NCBI GenBank assembly: GCA_001303885.1
Contig: LJUE01000009.1
Span: 1-18,845, forward strand
Length of the DNA: 18,845 nt
Direction of reading: 5' to 3'
Origin: Planctomycetes bacterium SM23_32
Lineage (GTDB): Bacteria > Planctomycetota > Brocadiia > SM23-32
Shown: in pieces, positions 5,909-14,287 of the stretch
Layout: every line of letters starts with the position of its first letter
How positions within the stretch are numbered: the first letter of the stretch is position 1
Made by a program: the position numbers and the translations under genes
Notes under the pieces: generated by a model
The model's database searches: none
Seen by the model: only the letters and a program-made list of their open reading frames with translations
Told to the model about the DNA's origin: nothing

Positions 5909-7510
5909 CTACCGGCCCGTCATGCGCAGGAGCTGCGCCTTCAGGTCCGCCTTCGCTCCGGCGCATCGGGCGTCGCTGGCCAGGTTGGTCCATTCGAACG
6001 GATCGGCGTCGTGGTCGTAGAGCTCCTCGGCGCCGTTGTTGTAGAGGATGTAGCGCCAGCGCCGGGTACGCACGGAGTAGTTCTGCTGGCCCACGTTGTC
6101 GGGCGCTCGCCCCTGTGCCTTGATGACGGTCAGCGCGGCGGTGGGGCCGTCCCATTCGTCGGTCGTCGGGTCCACGAGGAAGGGCCGGAGGCTGTGGCCG
6201 TCCAGGGGCGCGCCCTTGGCGTTCTTGCGCGTGTCGCCCTGCAGGCCGCACAGGTCCTTCATCGTGGGGTAGACGTCAATCAGCGAGACCGATTGCTCGA
6301 CGACCCCGCCCTCCGCTATGCCGGGGCCGCGGAAGAGAAGCGGCACGCGCCCGCTCTCCTCCCACAGCGAGTTCTTGAACAGGTAGTCCTTCTCGCCCAT
6401 GTGGTAGCCGTGGTCGCTGGTGACCACGATGATCGTGTCGTCCCGAAATGGGCTCGCGTCCACGGCGTCCAGCACCTTGCCGATCTCCGCGTCCACGAAC
6501 GCGGCGCAGGCCAGGTAGGCCTGCGCGTAGGCCCGGAGGCCCTCCTCGATGGTGGGGTAGGACTCCTTGAGCAAGCGGTAGTGCTTCGGGCCCTTCGTGT
6601 CGGGGCCATAGACGTCCAGGTAGTGTGTGTCGTCGGCGTCGCCGGCCAGGATGGTGGGCAACTCGACGCTCTCCCGGGGGAACATGTCGAAGAATCGCTT
6701 TGGCGCGACCAACGGCGTGTGCGGGCGCAGGTAGCCCACGGCCAGCAGGAACGGCCTGTCCTGCGGCTGCGCGGACATCTTCCGGATATGGTCCACGGCC
6801 CACTGCGTGCAGCGTTCGTCGGGCAGGGGGTCGCGGTCGTCCTCGCTCACGTAGCGCAGGTGCCGTATCTCGTTCCACACCGGCTTGTCAACCCAGCCCG
6901 TGTGGCCGGGCGCGTCGTCCGTCGGGGGCACGCTCGGGACGTCGGAGAACGGCGCGAACGAGCCGTCTACCGCGCCGATCGAGCGGAACGGCTCGGGCAC
7001 GGAGGGATGGCCGACGACCTCCTTGCCGTTGTAGGCGAACGGGCCGTAGTTGGCGCGGTAGCCGTTCACTTCCCAGATGTGGGGCCGCCAGTGGTGCTCC
7101 AGCTTGCCCGTCCCCAGCGTGCGATAGCCGTTCGCGCCGAAGTACTCCGGGATCGTGTACGAGTTGATGATCGTCTCGTTCTCGAACCACTTGCCGAAGT
7201 GGACCAGCCCGGAAGTGTGCGGGTAGAGGCCGGAGAAGAGACTGGCGCGGGAGGGGGCGCAGATGGGGTTGTTGCTGTAGGCGCGGCGGAATGAGACGCC
7301 GCCGGTGGCAAGCCGTGCCATGTTCGGCGTGTGGGCCTGCGGGTGTCCGCCCATGCCGGTCACGTAGTCGTTGAGGTCGTCAATGACGATGAACACGACG
7401 TTGGGTCGGCCGTCGACGCCCCCGGCGGCCCTTACCATGGCCCCGGGCATGCCGAGTACGGTCCCGGCCGCCGCGACCTTCAGGAAATCGCGTCTGGACA
7501 GCTTGGCCAT
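5909..7510 (-). CDS. Exported Cys-type sulfatase, iduronate-2-sulfatase-like
   Basis: The product has 533 residues. The N-terminus L-S-R-R-D-F-L-K followed by a hydrophobic Ala/Gly stretch is a twin-arginine signal (about residues 1-29), so the enzyme is folded in the cytoplasm and exported. The mature part opens with P-N-V-V-F-I-V-I-D-D-L (metal-binding D44-D45). The sulfatase signature is P-I-C-A-P-S-R (Cys84, to be converted to formylglycine). Further blocks are S-D-H-G-Y-H-M-G-E-K and F-K-N-S-L-W-E-E-S, the pattern of iduronate-2-sulfatase-type enzymes. The family hydrolyses sulfate esters of polysaccharides or glycosaminoglycans. The ATG at 7510 has AGGGAG about 9 nt upstream. It starts 14 bp after the stop of the other sulfatase gene, so both are one operon. 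The maturase (FGE or anSME) is not in the window. Confidence 0.93.
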   Translation of the reverse strand: MAKLSRRDFLKVAAAGTVLGMPGAMVRAAGGVDGRPNVVFIVIDDLNDYVTGMGGHPQAHTPNMARLATGGVSFRRAYSNNPICAPSRASLFSGLYPHTSGLVHFGKWFENETIINSYTIPEYFGANGYRTLGTGKLEHHWRPHIWEVNGYRANYGPFAYNGKEVVGHPSVPEPFRSIGAVDGSFAPFSDVPSVPPTDDAPGHTGWVDKPVWNEIRHLRYVSEDDRDPLPDERCTQWAVDHIRKMSAQPQDRPFLLAVGYLRPHTPLVAPKRFFDMFPRESVELPTILAGDADDTHYLDVYGPDTKGPKHYRLLKESYPTIEEGLRAYAQAYLACAAFVDAEIGKVLDAVDASPFRDDTIIVVTSDHGYHMGEKDYLFKNSLWEESGRVPLLFRGPGIAEGGVVEQSVSLIDVYPTMKDLCGLQGDTRKNAKGAPLDGHSLRPFLVDPTTDEWDGPTAALTVIKAQGRAPDNVGQQNYSVRTRRWRYILYNNGAEELYDHDADPFEWTNLASDARCAGAKADLKAQLLRMTGR

Positions 7511-7524
7511 CTCTCAAGCTCCCT

Positions 7525-9003
7525 TCAGGTCTGCTCGTCCGAGAGCCAGGGGTCGTCCAGCTCGCGGAGCCAGCGCTCGCTCTCTGCCCGCAGGTCAGCG
7601 ACGAGGCCCGGGTTCTCGCCGGCCACGTTGCGCATCTGGTAGGGGTCTTCCTCGTTGTCGTGCAGGACGACGTGCTCCTCCCCGTCGGGCGAGCGGCGCA
7701 TGACGAAGGTATGCCGCTGCTTACGGACGCCCCGGGCACCCATGTGCCGGGCCGCCACCGGGATGTCAAGGTAGAGGGCCGACTCCGGCCTCGGCCCGTC
7801 GCGGCCGAGCATGATGTCCGAGTGGTCGGTGCCCTCGACCGCGTCCGGCGTCCGGTCCCCTAGACCCGCCAGGCTCAGGAGGCTCGGCATCACGTCCGCA
7901 AGGCTCAGCAGCAGGTCGTCGTGCCTTCCGGCCGGGATGCGGCCGGGCCAGCGCATGATGAACGGCACGGCGAACGACTCCTCGTACCAGGCCACCTTGC
8001 CCTGGCGATCGTGGGAGCCCATCATGTCGCCGTGGTCGGAGGCGAAGACGAAGATGGTCTCCTCGGCCAGGCCTTCCTCGTCCAGGCAGCGCAGGATGCG
8101 GCCGACCTGGTCGTCCACGCCGGTCACGGCGCCGAAGTAGCCCTTCGCGCTGCGCCTGGCCAGTCGTGTTGCTTCCGTGTCCAGGGACAGGTCAACGGTC
8201 GGGCGGTTCAGCAACTCCTCGGGCGTCGCGTCGGCGTAGGGCTCCACGTACTCGGCGGGCGTCTGGTTGTACGGCGGGTGCGGGGGGTTCATCGAGACCC
8301 ACAGGGCGAAGGGCCTCGCAGGGCCACGGTTGCGGATGAACTCGATGGCCACGTTCGCCTCGTGGCGCGGCGACCATTCGTCCACGGTCACCAGCTCATC
8401 CCGCGCCGCGTCGGTCGTCCAGTAGTGGGGGTGCAGGTGGTTGTCGAAGGCGCCGTAGGAGTACCAGAACTCGAACCCGTGCCGTCTCTCGGGGGGCGTG
8501 AACTCGTCCCAGACGTTGCCGTCCCACTGGCGCGGCGGCTCCACGTAGGGCTCGTGCGGGGCTTCCAGGTGCCACTTGCCGATGTAGCCGGTGGCGTAGC
8601 CGGCGTCGTGCAGCACGTCCGAAAGGCAGCGGTCCGACTGGCCCAGCTCGACCCCGTAGGGGGCGCTCGCCTGGTAGCAGTTGGTCACCACGCCGTTGGT
8701 CTGCGGGTAGGTGCCGGTCAGCATCATCGCCCGGGCGGGGCTGCAGAGGGGCCGGGTGCTGCAGGCGCGCGTGAACGTCGTGCCCTGCGCGGCCAGGCGG
8801 TCCAGGTTGGGCGTGAGAACGGGATCCTCACCCATGAAGCCGAGGGCCTGGCGGCGGAACTGGTCGGGGAAGACGAAGACGATGTTGGGCTGCCTCTGAG
8901 CGCTCACGCGTTCACCACCTGAGAGCCGGCGCGGTCCGAGCGCGAGGCCGGCAACCGCAGCCGCAGAGCCCCGCAGGAACGAACGGCGGCTGGTCGGAGC
9001 CAT
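7525..9003 (-). CDS. Exported Cys-type sulfatase (second, different subfamily)
   Basis: The product has 492 residues when started at the ATG at 9003. I chose that start because GGAGGAG lies about 10 nt upstream and it puts the twin-arginine motif T-S-R-R-S-F-L-R-G at residues 4-12; the frame is open 26 codons further up but without support. The mature part begins P-N-I-V-F-V-F-P-D-Q (D47). The signature is P-L-C-S-P-A-R (Cys87), a C-x-P-A-R variant of the usual C-x-P-S-R. A metal-site block S-D-H-G-D-M-M-G-S-H is present. The D-Q opening instead of D-D and the different signature put it in another subfamily from the downstream sulfatase, so the pair probably removes sulfates at two different positions or sugars. 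It is the first gene of the sulfatase-sulfatase-propeller operon. Confidence 0.93.
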   Translation of the reverse strand: MAPTSRRSFLRGSAAAVAGLALGPRRLSGGERVSAQRQPNIVFVFPDQFRRQALGFMGEDPVLTPNLDRLAAQGTTFTRACSTRPLCSPARAMMLTGTYPQTNGVVTNCYQASAPYGVELGQSDRCLSDVLHDAGYATGYIGKWHLEAPHEPYVEPPRQWDGNVWDEFTPPERRHGFEFWYSYGAFDNHLHPHYWTTDAARDELVTVDEWSPRHEANVAIEFIRNRGPARPFALWVSMNPPHPPYNQTPAEYVEPYADATPEELLNRPTVDLSLDTEATRLARRSAKGYFGAVTGVDDQVGRILRCLDEEGLAEETIFVFASDHGDMMGSHDRQGKVAWYEESFAVPFIMRWPGRIPAGRHDDLLLSLADVMPSLLSLAGLGDRTPDAVEGTDHSDIMLGRDGPRPESALYLDIPVAARHMGARGVRKQRHTFVMRRSPDGEEHVVLHDNEEDPYQMRNVAGENPGLVADLRAESERWLRELDDPWLSDEQT

Positions 9004-9052
9004 GGCCGGGGTTCTCCTCCTATCGCCGCAAGGCGCCCTTCTCTGGACGTTC

Positions 9053-9081
9053 ACTATAGGTCCATCCTTTCCCTGCCTCAA
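9053..9081 (-). promoter_or_regulatory. Predicted sigma-70 promoter for the sulfatase operon
   Basis: On the minus strand TTGAGG (9081-9076), a 17-bp spacer and TATAGT (9058-9053) precede the first sulfatase gene, leaving a leader of about 43 nt before the ATG at 9003. It lies in the 123-bp gap after the DUF6785-type gene. The sulfatase operon can therefore be transcribed independently of the upstream sugar-acid genes. Confidence 0.55.
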
Positions 9082-9126
9082 GCGGCGGATCCTGGTGGCC
9101 TCGCTCGTGCTCGTCAGCTTCCGTGT

Positions 9127-11052
9127 TCAGAAAGCGGGCATGCTACCGCCCGTCGCGGCGCGAACGACCGCCGACACCGCGTCCAGGAAGCTCTCCGCCA
9201 GGATGACGGCGATGAAGAACGACCGCGCCCCGCGCAGGAGGCGCCCGCTGCCGAACTTCATCAATGATACCTTCACCAGCCATCCGACCAGGAAGGGCAA
9301 CCATATCCTGTCGGCAAACCACCCGCCGTTTGCCAGCAGCCCGATCGAATGGATCGGCCACCAATAGAACCGCGCCCGCATGAACATGACGGCTCCGGTC
9401 AGCCCGATGCCCAGCAGAAACGGGGTGAAGCGCCCCTGCTGGAGCTGTGTCGGCCGCGTGATGCGCTGGTGGGCCACGCGGAAGACCTGCTCCGGGTTGC
9501 CGCGGGGACCCCAGTACTTCGTGAAGTTCAGCGCCCCCTCCGTGTAGGCGTGCGTCAGGTAGGACCAGCTCGACGCGACAAGCCCCACCACCAGCGCGGC
9601 CACCAGCACCGCCAGCAGCTTGCGCCGATGTTGTTCGAAAACGTCGGCGATGCGGAACGCGTTGATGGCCGCCGGGGAGAGCAGAGAGAAATTGCTGTTG
9701 ATCATGATGCCGTGCTGCATCTGCGCCACGACGGCGCCCTTCGCGCCGAAGAGATGGCCGAACGCCAGGCCCTGCAGCACGTCGGGCGCCGCCCACATCG
9801 GGAGCGTCACGTAGAGCCCGCTCTGCGCCACCATGCGCGCGTGCACCAGCATGATGCACATCAGTGTCCCCATCATCAGCACTGCCACCCAGGCCCGCAT
9901 GCCGTAGCAGACGAACCACGCCGCCGCCCCCACCAGGCAGACCACCAGACCCCAGAACGCCACCGCATAGCGGACCGGCTCGTCACTGTCGTCCGCGTCC
10001 CGGGCCCGACCGACCGCCTTGGCGAGCACACGCGCGAAGTGGCGTCGGGCCGTGTAGAGCGCGCCTACCGTGAACGCCATGTAGGCGCCGGCCATCTGCC
10101 AGCTGAGCAACGCGCTGTAGTGGCCGCCGTAGTGCAGCGGCGACCCGAGCCAGGACGCTGCCTGAAGCTCCGCGCTCCCGAACAGGTAGAAGAACCACAC
10201 GCTCAGACTCACGTCCGCCGGCACCAGGTAGGCGAACCCGAGCGGGATGAACCAGAACTCGAAGTCTTCCAGGTACAGGTGCTCCAGCGGCGTCCCGGTC
10301 AGCACCGTCTTGAAGGGCACGTGCAACGCCCAGCGGCTCGCCGACCCGAACAAGAGCGGGAGCGCACGTACCAGCCGCAGCGCGGCAATGGCAATCAGGC
10401 CCTTCACGAAAGCGCGGTCCCGAAAGACGGCCGGCAGCCGGCCGGGGCCGTCGCTGCCCTCCGTGAACTCGAGCGGGACACGTGCCAGCGGGAACTGCAG
10501 ACGCTCCGCCTCCACCCACTGCCGCCGCAGCAGTGCGCACAGGAACATGGTGGCCATGTAGAAGAGCAGGATGAAGACCGCCCACCGGCTGATGGGCCGC
10601 AGCCAGAGCCCCCACGGAATCTGCGCGCCCTCGGGGCGGCCCTCGAAGAACTGCTTCGCGGCGGCTGAGCGGTGGTCCTTGGTCAGCAGCAGGGAGTCCG
10701 GCGCCTCCGCCAGGGACGTGTCGCGCCAGACGATGTCCGAGCGCCCGGATACGTAAGCCGGTCCCGCCAGCACCGGCAGCCACCAGCGCTGCAGCCCGTC
10801 GGACGGCAGCACCGCTGCCACCGTCAGCATGCACCAGATAAGCATCAGCTCCGGCTGGCGCAGCCCCCACGTGCGTCGCACCAGCTTGATAAGCACGTTG
10901 AGACCAAGCGTCAGGACGACGAGGAACAGGATGGCGCCCGGCGGGAAGTGGCCGACCGTCAGCAATCCCCAGCCCTTGTGGAACATGTAAGGATCGGCCA
11001 GGCAGAGCGCCGCCACGCAGATGAGGCCGATGATGAAGGCGCGCAGGGACAT
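9127..11052 (-). CDS. DUF6785/DUF6784 family polytopic membrane protein, possible transporter
   Basis: The product has 641 residues and about twelve hydrophobic segments, for example at its N-terminus (F-I-I-G-L-I-C-V-A-A-L), around A-V-F-I-L-L-F-Y-M-A-T-M-F-L and in the last quarter. Two blocks recall the OPT oligopeptide-transporter-like pattern of this family: R-R-Q-W-V-E-A-E-R-L-Q-F-P-L-A-R-V-P and, near the C-terminus, F-Y-W-W-P-I-H-S-I-G-L-L followed by W-L-P-F-L-V-G-W-L-V-K. I recognise it as the DUF6785 (N-terminal) plus DUF6784 (C-terminal) architecture found in planctomycete-type genomes; no function is established. Its place between the sugar-acid enzymes and the sulfatases suggests uptake of glycan products. 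The ATG at 11052 has no clear Shine-Dalgarno sequence, unlike its neighbours. Confidence 0.8.
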   Translation of the reverse strand: MSLRAFIIGLICVAALCLADPYMFHKGWGLLTVGHFPPGAILFLVVLTLGLNVLIKLVRRTWGLRQPELMLIWCMLTVAAVLPSDGLQRWWLPVLAGPAYVSGRSDIVWRDTSLAEAPDSLLLTKDHRSAAAKQFFEGRPEGAQIPWGLWLRPISRWAVFILLFYMATMFLCALLRRQWVEAERLQFPLARVPLEFTEGSDGPGRLPAVFRDRAFVKGLIAIAALRLVRALPLLFGSASRWALHVPFKTVLTGTPLEHLYLEDFEFWFIPLGFAYLVPADVSLSVWFFYLFGSAELQAASWLGSPLHYGGHYSALLSWQMAGAYMAFTVGALYTARRHFARVLAKAVGRARDADDSDEPVRYAVAFWGLVVCLVGAAAWFVCYGMRAWVAVLMMGTLMCIMLVHARMVAQSGLYVTLPMWAAPDVLQGLAFGHLFGAKGAVVAQMQHGIMINSNFSLLSPAAINAFRIADVFEQHRRKLLAVLVAALVVGLVASSWSYLTHAYTEGALNFTKYWGPRGNPEQVFRVAHQRITRPTQLQQGRFTPFLLGIGLTGAVMFMRARFYWWPIHSIGLLANGGWFADRIWLPFLVGWLVKVSLMKFGSGRLLRGARSFFIAVILAESFLDAVSAVVRAATGGSMPAF

Positions 11053-11225
11053 CGGCGACCAAAACGCAGTGATGTGCTATGAGTGATCAGTCATCAGTGG
11101 CCGGCGTGACCCGCCCCCGCCGCCGGATCAGAGGCAACTTGCCAGTCGCCGTCGAGGGTGGTCCTGCTGTTGCGCCTGCCTGTGTGCGGGACTCCTTCTG
11201 CCTTGGCTCCGCTCAGCGGTCCGCG

Positions 11226-12689
11226 TCACTGCCCTCCCGGGCTCCCGGCCTCCGGCAGCTGGATTGAGATTCGCTTCACGTAGGAATACTCGTCCAGGCT
11301 GAGGTGGGAGCAGTCTTTGCCGATGCCGCTCTCCTTTGTGCCGCCGTGCGGCAGGTAGACTTCGTACTTCGGGCCGTTGACGCTGACGCTGCCGAACTGC
11401 AGCCTCTCCGGCACGCGCAGCCCTCTGGCCAGGTCGGTGGTGTAGACGTAGGCGGCCAGGCCGTACTCCGTGTCATTGGCCGTTTCCACCACGTCGTCCT
11501 CGTCGCCAAAGGAGATGACGGGCATGACGGGGCCGAATATCTCCTCGCGCGCGACCCGCATCTGAGGGGAGACGTTCCGCAGGATGGTGGGTGCGTAGTA
11601 GTATCCCCTGTCGAAGCCTTCCGGCGCGCGTCCCCCGGTGACCAGCTCGGCGCCCGCGGCGAGGGCGTCCTGGACCAGACCCGCGACGCGCTCCCGGGCC
11701 TCGGCACTGACCATCGGCCCCATGTCGGCCTCAACGCCCGGCCCGCTGCCGATGCGCAGGCCCTCCGCGATGCTTGCGGCATGCTGGGTGAACTCCTCCA
11801 GCGCGCTCTGGTGCACGAAGATGCGGTTGGGGGAGACGCAGATCTGGCCGGCGTTGGCGAACTTCAGCTCCGTTATCTCCCGCGCCGCCTTCGTCACGTC
11901 CGCGTCTGCAAAGACCAAGACCGGCGCGTTCCCGCCCAGCTCAAGGGAGAGCTTCTTGACGGAGCTGGCTGACAGCTCGACGAGCCTCCTGCCCGTTTCC
12001 GAGGAGCCGATGAGGGTGATGAAACGGGGTATGGGACTGCTGACCAGCGCCTCACCGACTTCCGAGCCCGAACCGGTTACCACGTTGATGACGCCGGGCG
12101 GCATGCCTACGCCCTCGCAGATCTCGCCGAACGCCAGCGCGCTGAGCGGGCTGTGACTGGACGGTTTGATGGTAATGGTGCAGCCAGCCGCGATGGCGGG
12201 GGCCACCTTGTAGCCGATGTTCAAGAGCGGGAAGTTCCAGGCCAGGACGGCCACCACCGGGCCGACCGGATGCCTGACTAGGTAGTGGACGTGGGTGCCA
12301 GCGCGGTCTGGGATCACCTCCTCCCTCTGCTGTAGCAGTGCCTCGGCGAAGAACTCCAGGCAGTCCTGGAGCATCCCGGCATCGTAGAGCGTCGCCTCCC
12401 AGGGCTTGCCCATCTCCAGCATGATGCACTCGCGGAGGCGGTCCAGGTCGTCGGCCACTGCCGCGGCCAGCCGGCGCATCCATTCCGCCCGCTCGTCTAT
12501 GGGCGTTCGCGACCATGTGGCGAATGCCTCCTGCGACGCTCCCAGTGCGTCGCGGGCATCATCCGCGCCGGCCCAGGCGACCTGGCCCACCGGCTCCTCC
12601 GTCGCCGGGCAGATGACGTCTCGCAGGCGTCCCGAGCGAGCCGGGCGCAACTCGCCGCCTATGTAGAGCTCTGCGCTGCTCACTGCCAT
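11226..12689 (-). CDS. NAD(P)-dependent aldehyde dehydrogenase, succinate-semialdehyde-dehydrogenase-like
   Basis: The product has 487 residues, full family length. Landmarks are W-N-F-P (N152), I-K-P-S (K175, cofactor binding), G-S-S-E-T-G-R (about 228-234), L-E-L-G-G-N-A-P (general base E250) and N-A-G-Q-I-C (nucleophile C284). E-E-I-F-G-P and a C-terminal G-G-T-K-E-S-G-I-G block follow. The L-E-L-G-G-N-A-P form is typical of succinate-semialdehyde and related alpha-ketoglutarate-semialdehyde dehydrogenases. The latter closes the oxidative pathways for sugar acids, which would fit the enolase-superfamily gene 13 bp upstream. Substrate cannot be fixed from sequence alone. The ATG at 12689 has AGGAGG about 8 nt upstream. 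Cytoplasmic, with no signal peptide. Confidence 0.92.
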   Translation of the reverse strand: MAVSSAELYIGGELRPARSGRLRDVICPATEEPVGQVAWAGADDARDALGASQEAFATWSRTPIDERAEWMRRLAAAVADDLDRLRECIMLEMGKPWEATLYDAGMLQDCLEFFAEALLQQREEVIPDRAGTHVHYLVRHPVGPVVAVLAWNFPLLNIGYKVAPAIAAGCTITIKPSSHSPLSALAFGEICEGVGMPPGVINVVTGSGSEVGEALVSSPIPRFITLIGSSETGRRLVELSASSVKKLSLELGGNAPVLVFADADVTKAAREITELKFANAGQICVSPNRIFVHQSALEEFTQHAASIAEGLRIGSGPGVEADMGPMVSAEARERVAGLVQDALAAGAELVTGGRAPEGFDRGYYYAPTILRNVSPQMRVAREEIFGPVMPVISFGDEDDVVETANDTEYGLAAYVYTTDLARGLRVPERLQFGSVSVNGPKYEVYLPHGGTKESGIGKDCSHLSLDEYSYVKRISIQLPEAGSPGGQ

Positions 12690-12702
12690 GGCCGCATCCT
12701 CC

Positions 12703-13848
12703 TCATGTCACCTCGTGGGCCTCGACCATCTGCCGGTCCACTTCGATTCCGAGCCCCGGTCCCTGCGGAACGCTCAGCGTGCCTCGCTCCAGCGCGATGG
12801 GCTGGAGCAGCAAGCGGTCGCGGAACGGGTTCTCCGTGCGGTCCAGTTCGATCCAGGGCCGCGGGAAGCCGAGGTCAGGCGCCCTACGGCCGGTCAGCAT
12901 CCCGGCGTTCAGGTGCAGGGCCACCGCCAGGGCTACCGCCGAACCCCAGGTGTGCAGAAGCACGGGCACACCGCGTTCCTCTGCGAGTGCGGCTATGTGG
13001 CGCAGCTCGCTTATGCCGCCCGCAGCACACGGGTCCGGCTGCGCAATGTCCACGCACCCCTCCCGAAGCAGGGGGCCGAACCCGTAGCGCGTGAACTCGC
13101 ATTCCCCGCCGGCCACGGGCATCGGCGCGTCCCGACGCACGCGACGATAGCCGTCCAGGTCGTCCGGAGAGACCGGCTCCTCGAACCACGTTATGCCGTA
13201 CGGTTCGAGCCTGTGGGCCATGGCTATGGCCTCGTCGGCGCCATAGGCGTGATTGGCGTCCACCATCAGAAGCGGCTCCGGTCCGATGCGCTCCCTGACG
13301 GCATCCACATTGGCCACGTCCGCTTCCCGCCCGAGGCCTATCTTCATCTTCAGGCCGCCAAAGCCCTCTTCCACGTAGCCGGCCGCTTCCTCGGCGAGGA
13401 TTGCCGGCAGGTCATCGCGCTTGACGAAGTACATGCCCGTGGCATATGCCGGGATCCGTCCCGGCACATCGTCGGAGTCCGAGAGGAGGCGCCAAACGGG
13501 CTCCCCGGCGGCCTTGGCCTTGATGTCCCACAGCGCGATGTCGAGGGCGCTGATGGCCGACAGCATGATGCCTTTGCGCCCGTAGTCAGAGCTTCGTTCG
13601 TAGAGGGCCCGCCAGACGGCGGGCGGATCCTCGACGTCCCGCCCGATTAGCAGTGGCGCGAAGAAGTGCTCGACAGCGGCCCGGATGACCCGCGCCGGGC
13701 CGTAGCCCTCCCCCCAGCCGGTGATGCCCTCATCCGTCGTCACTTCGACCAGACAGAGCTCTCGGGCGTCGTACCACCACTGGGAGAAGCCGAACGGCTC
13801 GCTCAGCTCGTGACGCACGACATGGCAGCGCACATCCCTTGCCTTCAT
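12703..13848 (-). CDS. Mandelate racemase/enolase superfamily sugar-acid dehydratase or lactone cycloisomerase
   Basis: The product has 381 residues from the ATG at 13848, which has GGGAGGG about 7 nt upstream. The frame is open 94 codons further upstream, but that part is low-complexity and non-homologous. All mandelate-racemase-subgroup residues are visible: K167-M-K169, metal ligands D198 (M-V-D-A-N-H), E224 (W-F-E-E-P) and E249 (G-G-E-C-E-F), the D272 (Q-P-D)/H299 (L-L-H-T-W-G) dyad and E334. The G-E-C-E-F-T and H-T-W-G-S context recalls galactarolactone cycloisomerase and galactarate- or fuconate-type dehydratases, but subgroup members differ in substrate and this is an inference. The enzyme would act on acid sugars in the cytoplasm. 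The downstream aldehyde dehydrogenase (13-bp gap) is surely co-transcribed. Confidence 0.9.
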   Translation of the reverse strand: MKARDVRCHVVRHELSEPFGFSQWWYDARELCLVEVTTDEGITGWGEGYGPARVIRAAVEHFFAPLLIGRDVEDPPAVWRALYERSSDYGRKGIMLSAISALDIALWDIKAKAAGEPVWRLLSDSDDVPGRIPAYATGMYFVKRDDLPAILAEEAAGYVEEGFGGLKMKIGLGREADVANVDAVRERIGPEPLLMVDANHAYGADEAIAMAHRLEPYGITWFEEPVSPDDLDGYRRVRRDAPMPVAGGECEFTRYGFGPLLREGCVDIAQPDPCAAGGISELRHIAALAEERGVPVLLHTWGSAVALAVALHLNAGMLTGRRAPDLGFPRPWIELDRTENPFRDRLLLQPIALERGTLSVPQGPGLGIEVDRQMVEAHEVT

Positions 13849-14287
13849 GGCTGCCCTCCCTCGCTGGTGCCCGCGGCCCCCGTCTCGGCCCGGACCGGCG
13901 CCAGGCTGAACGGCACCTGCAGGTGGTCCGCCCGACCGAGAACCTGATTGCAGCCGAGGGTCGCCTCTGCGCCCATTTCCTACCCCTGCCGAGACGCCGT
14001 GATTCCCCCCAGAGCCTATACGAGACGCCCGCTCGCGTCCAGGCAACACGCAGCGGGGGGACGTGTTGACGCCGGCAGCGGGGTGCTGTTGAGATCCACG
14101 GGCGGAAGGTGGCTGAGCGGACGAAAGCAACGGTTCTGGAGGCCATACGGGGCGTGCTCGGCCAGTACCGCTGTACGATGCAAAGCCCTATTGGGGGGAG
14201 ACTCTGCAGCGTGCTGCTAATCGGGGCCAAACTGGTACAGTACCGGCCGCTCTCACCCCCGCGGATAGCACTACGGTAACAGCCGGG
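13849..14287. other. Gene-free decayed stretch upstream of the enolase-superfamily gene
   Basis: About 440 bp with no supported gene on either strand. Frames overlapping it are shadows or read-through extensions with Arg/Pro/Gly-rich, low-complexity translations. It begins where the glycosidase pseudogene loses similarity and ends at the Shine-Dalgarno site of the enolase-superfamily gene. An imperfect inverted repeat is present: CGGCCAGTACCGCTGTAC at 14159-14176 against GTACAGTACCGGCCG at 14235-14249. A weak promoter candidate faces the enolase-superfamily gene. The stretch probably represents deleted or eroded sequence of the old glycan locus. Confidence 0.5.
14015..14042 (-). promoter_or_regulatory. 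Weak promoter candidate for the enolase-superfamily/aldehyde dehydrogenase operon
   Basis: On the minus strand CTGGAC (14042-14037), a 16-bp spacer and TATAGG (14020-14015) lie about 165 bp before the ATG at 13848. The -35 match is poor and the leader would be long, so this is a low-confidence candidate; I saw nothing better in the stretch. Confidence 0.22.

Noticed and set aside
5871..6251. 127-codon N-terminal extension of the propeller protein
   Set aside because: It overlaps the well-supported sulfatase gene in another frame, is Arg/Pro/Gly-rich without similarity, and a good ribosome site precedes the ATG at 5870.
11053..11225. Possible terminator between the aldehyde dehydrogenase and DUF6785 genes (CCGGCG 11101-11106 with CGCCGG 11121-11126)
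   Set aside because: Short stem with no T-run on the relevant strand; it cannot be told from chance in GC-rich DNA.
13849..14130. N-terminal extension of the enolase-superfamily protein
   Set aside because: The extra residues are low-complexity, the family starts at the chosen Met, and GGGAGGG lies at the right distance from the ATG at 13848.
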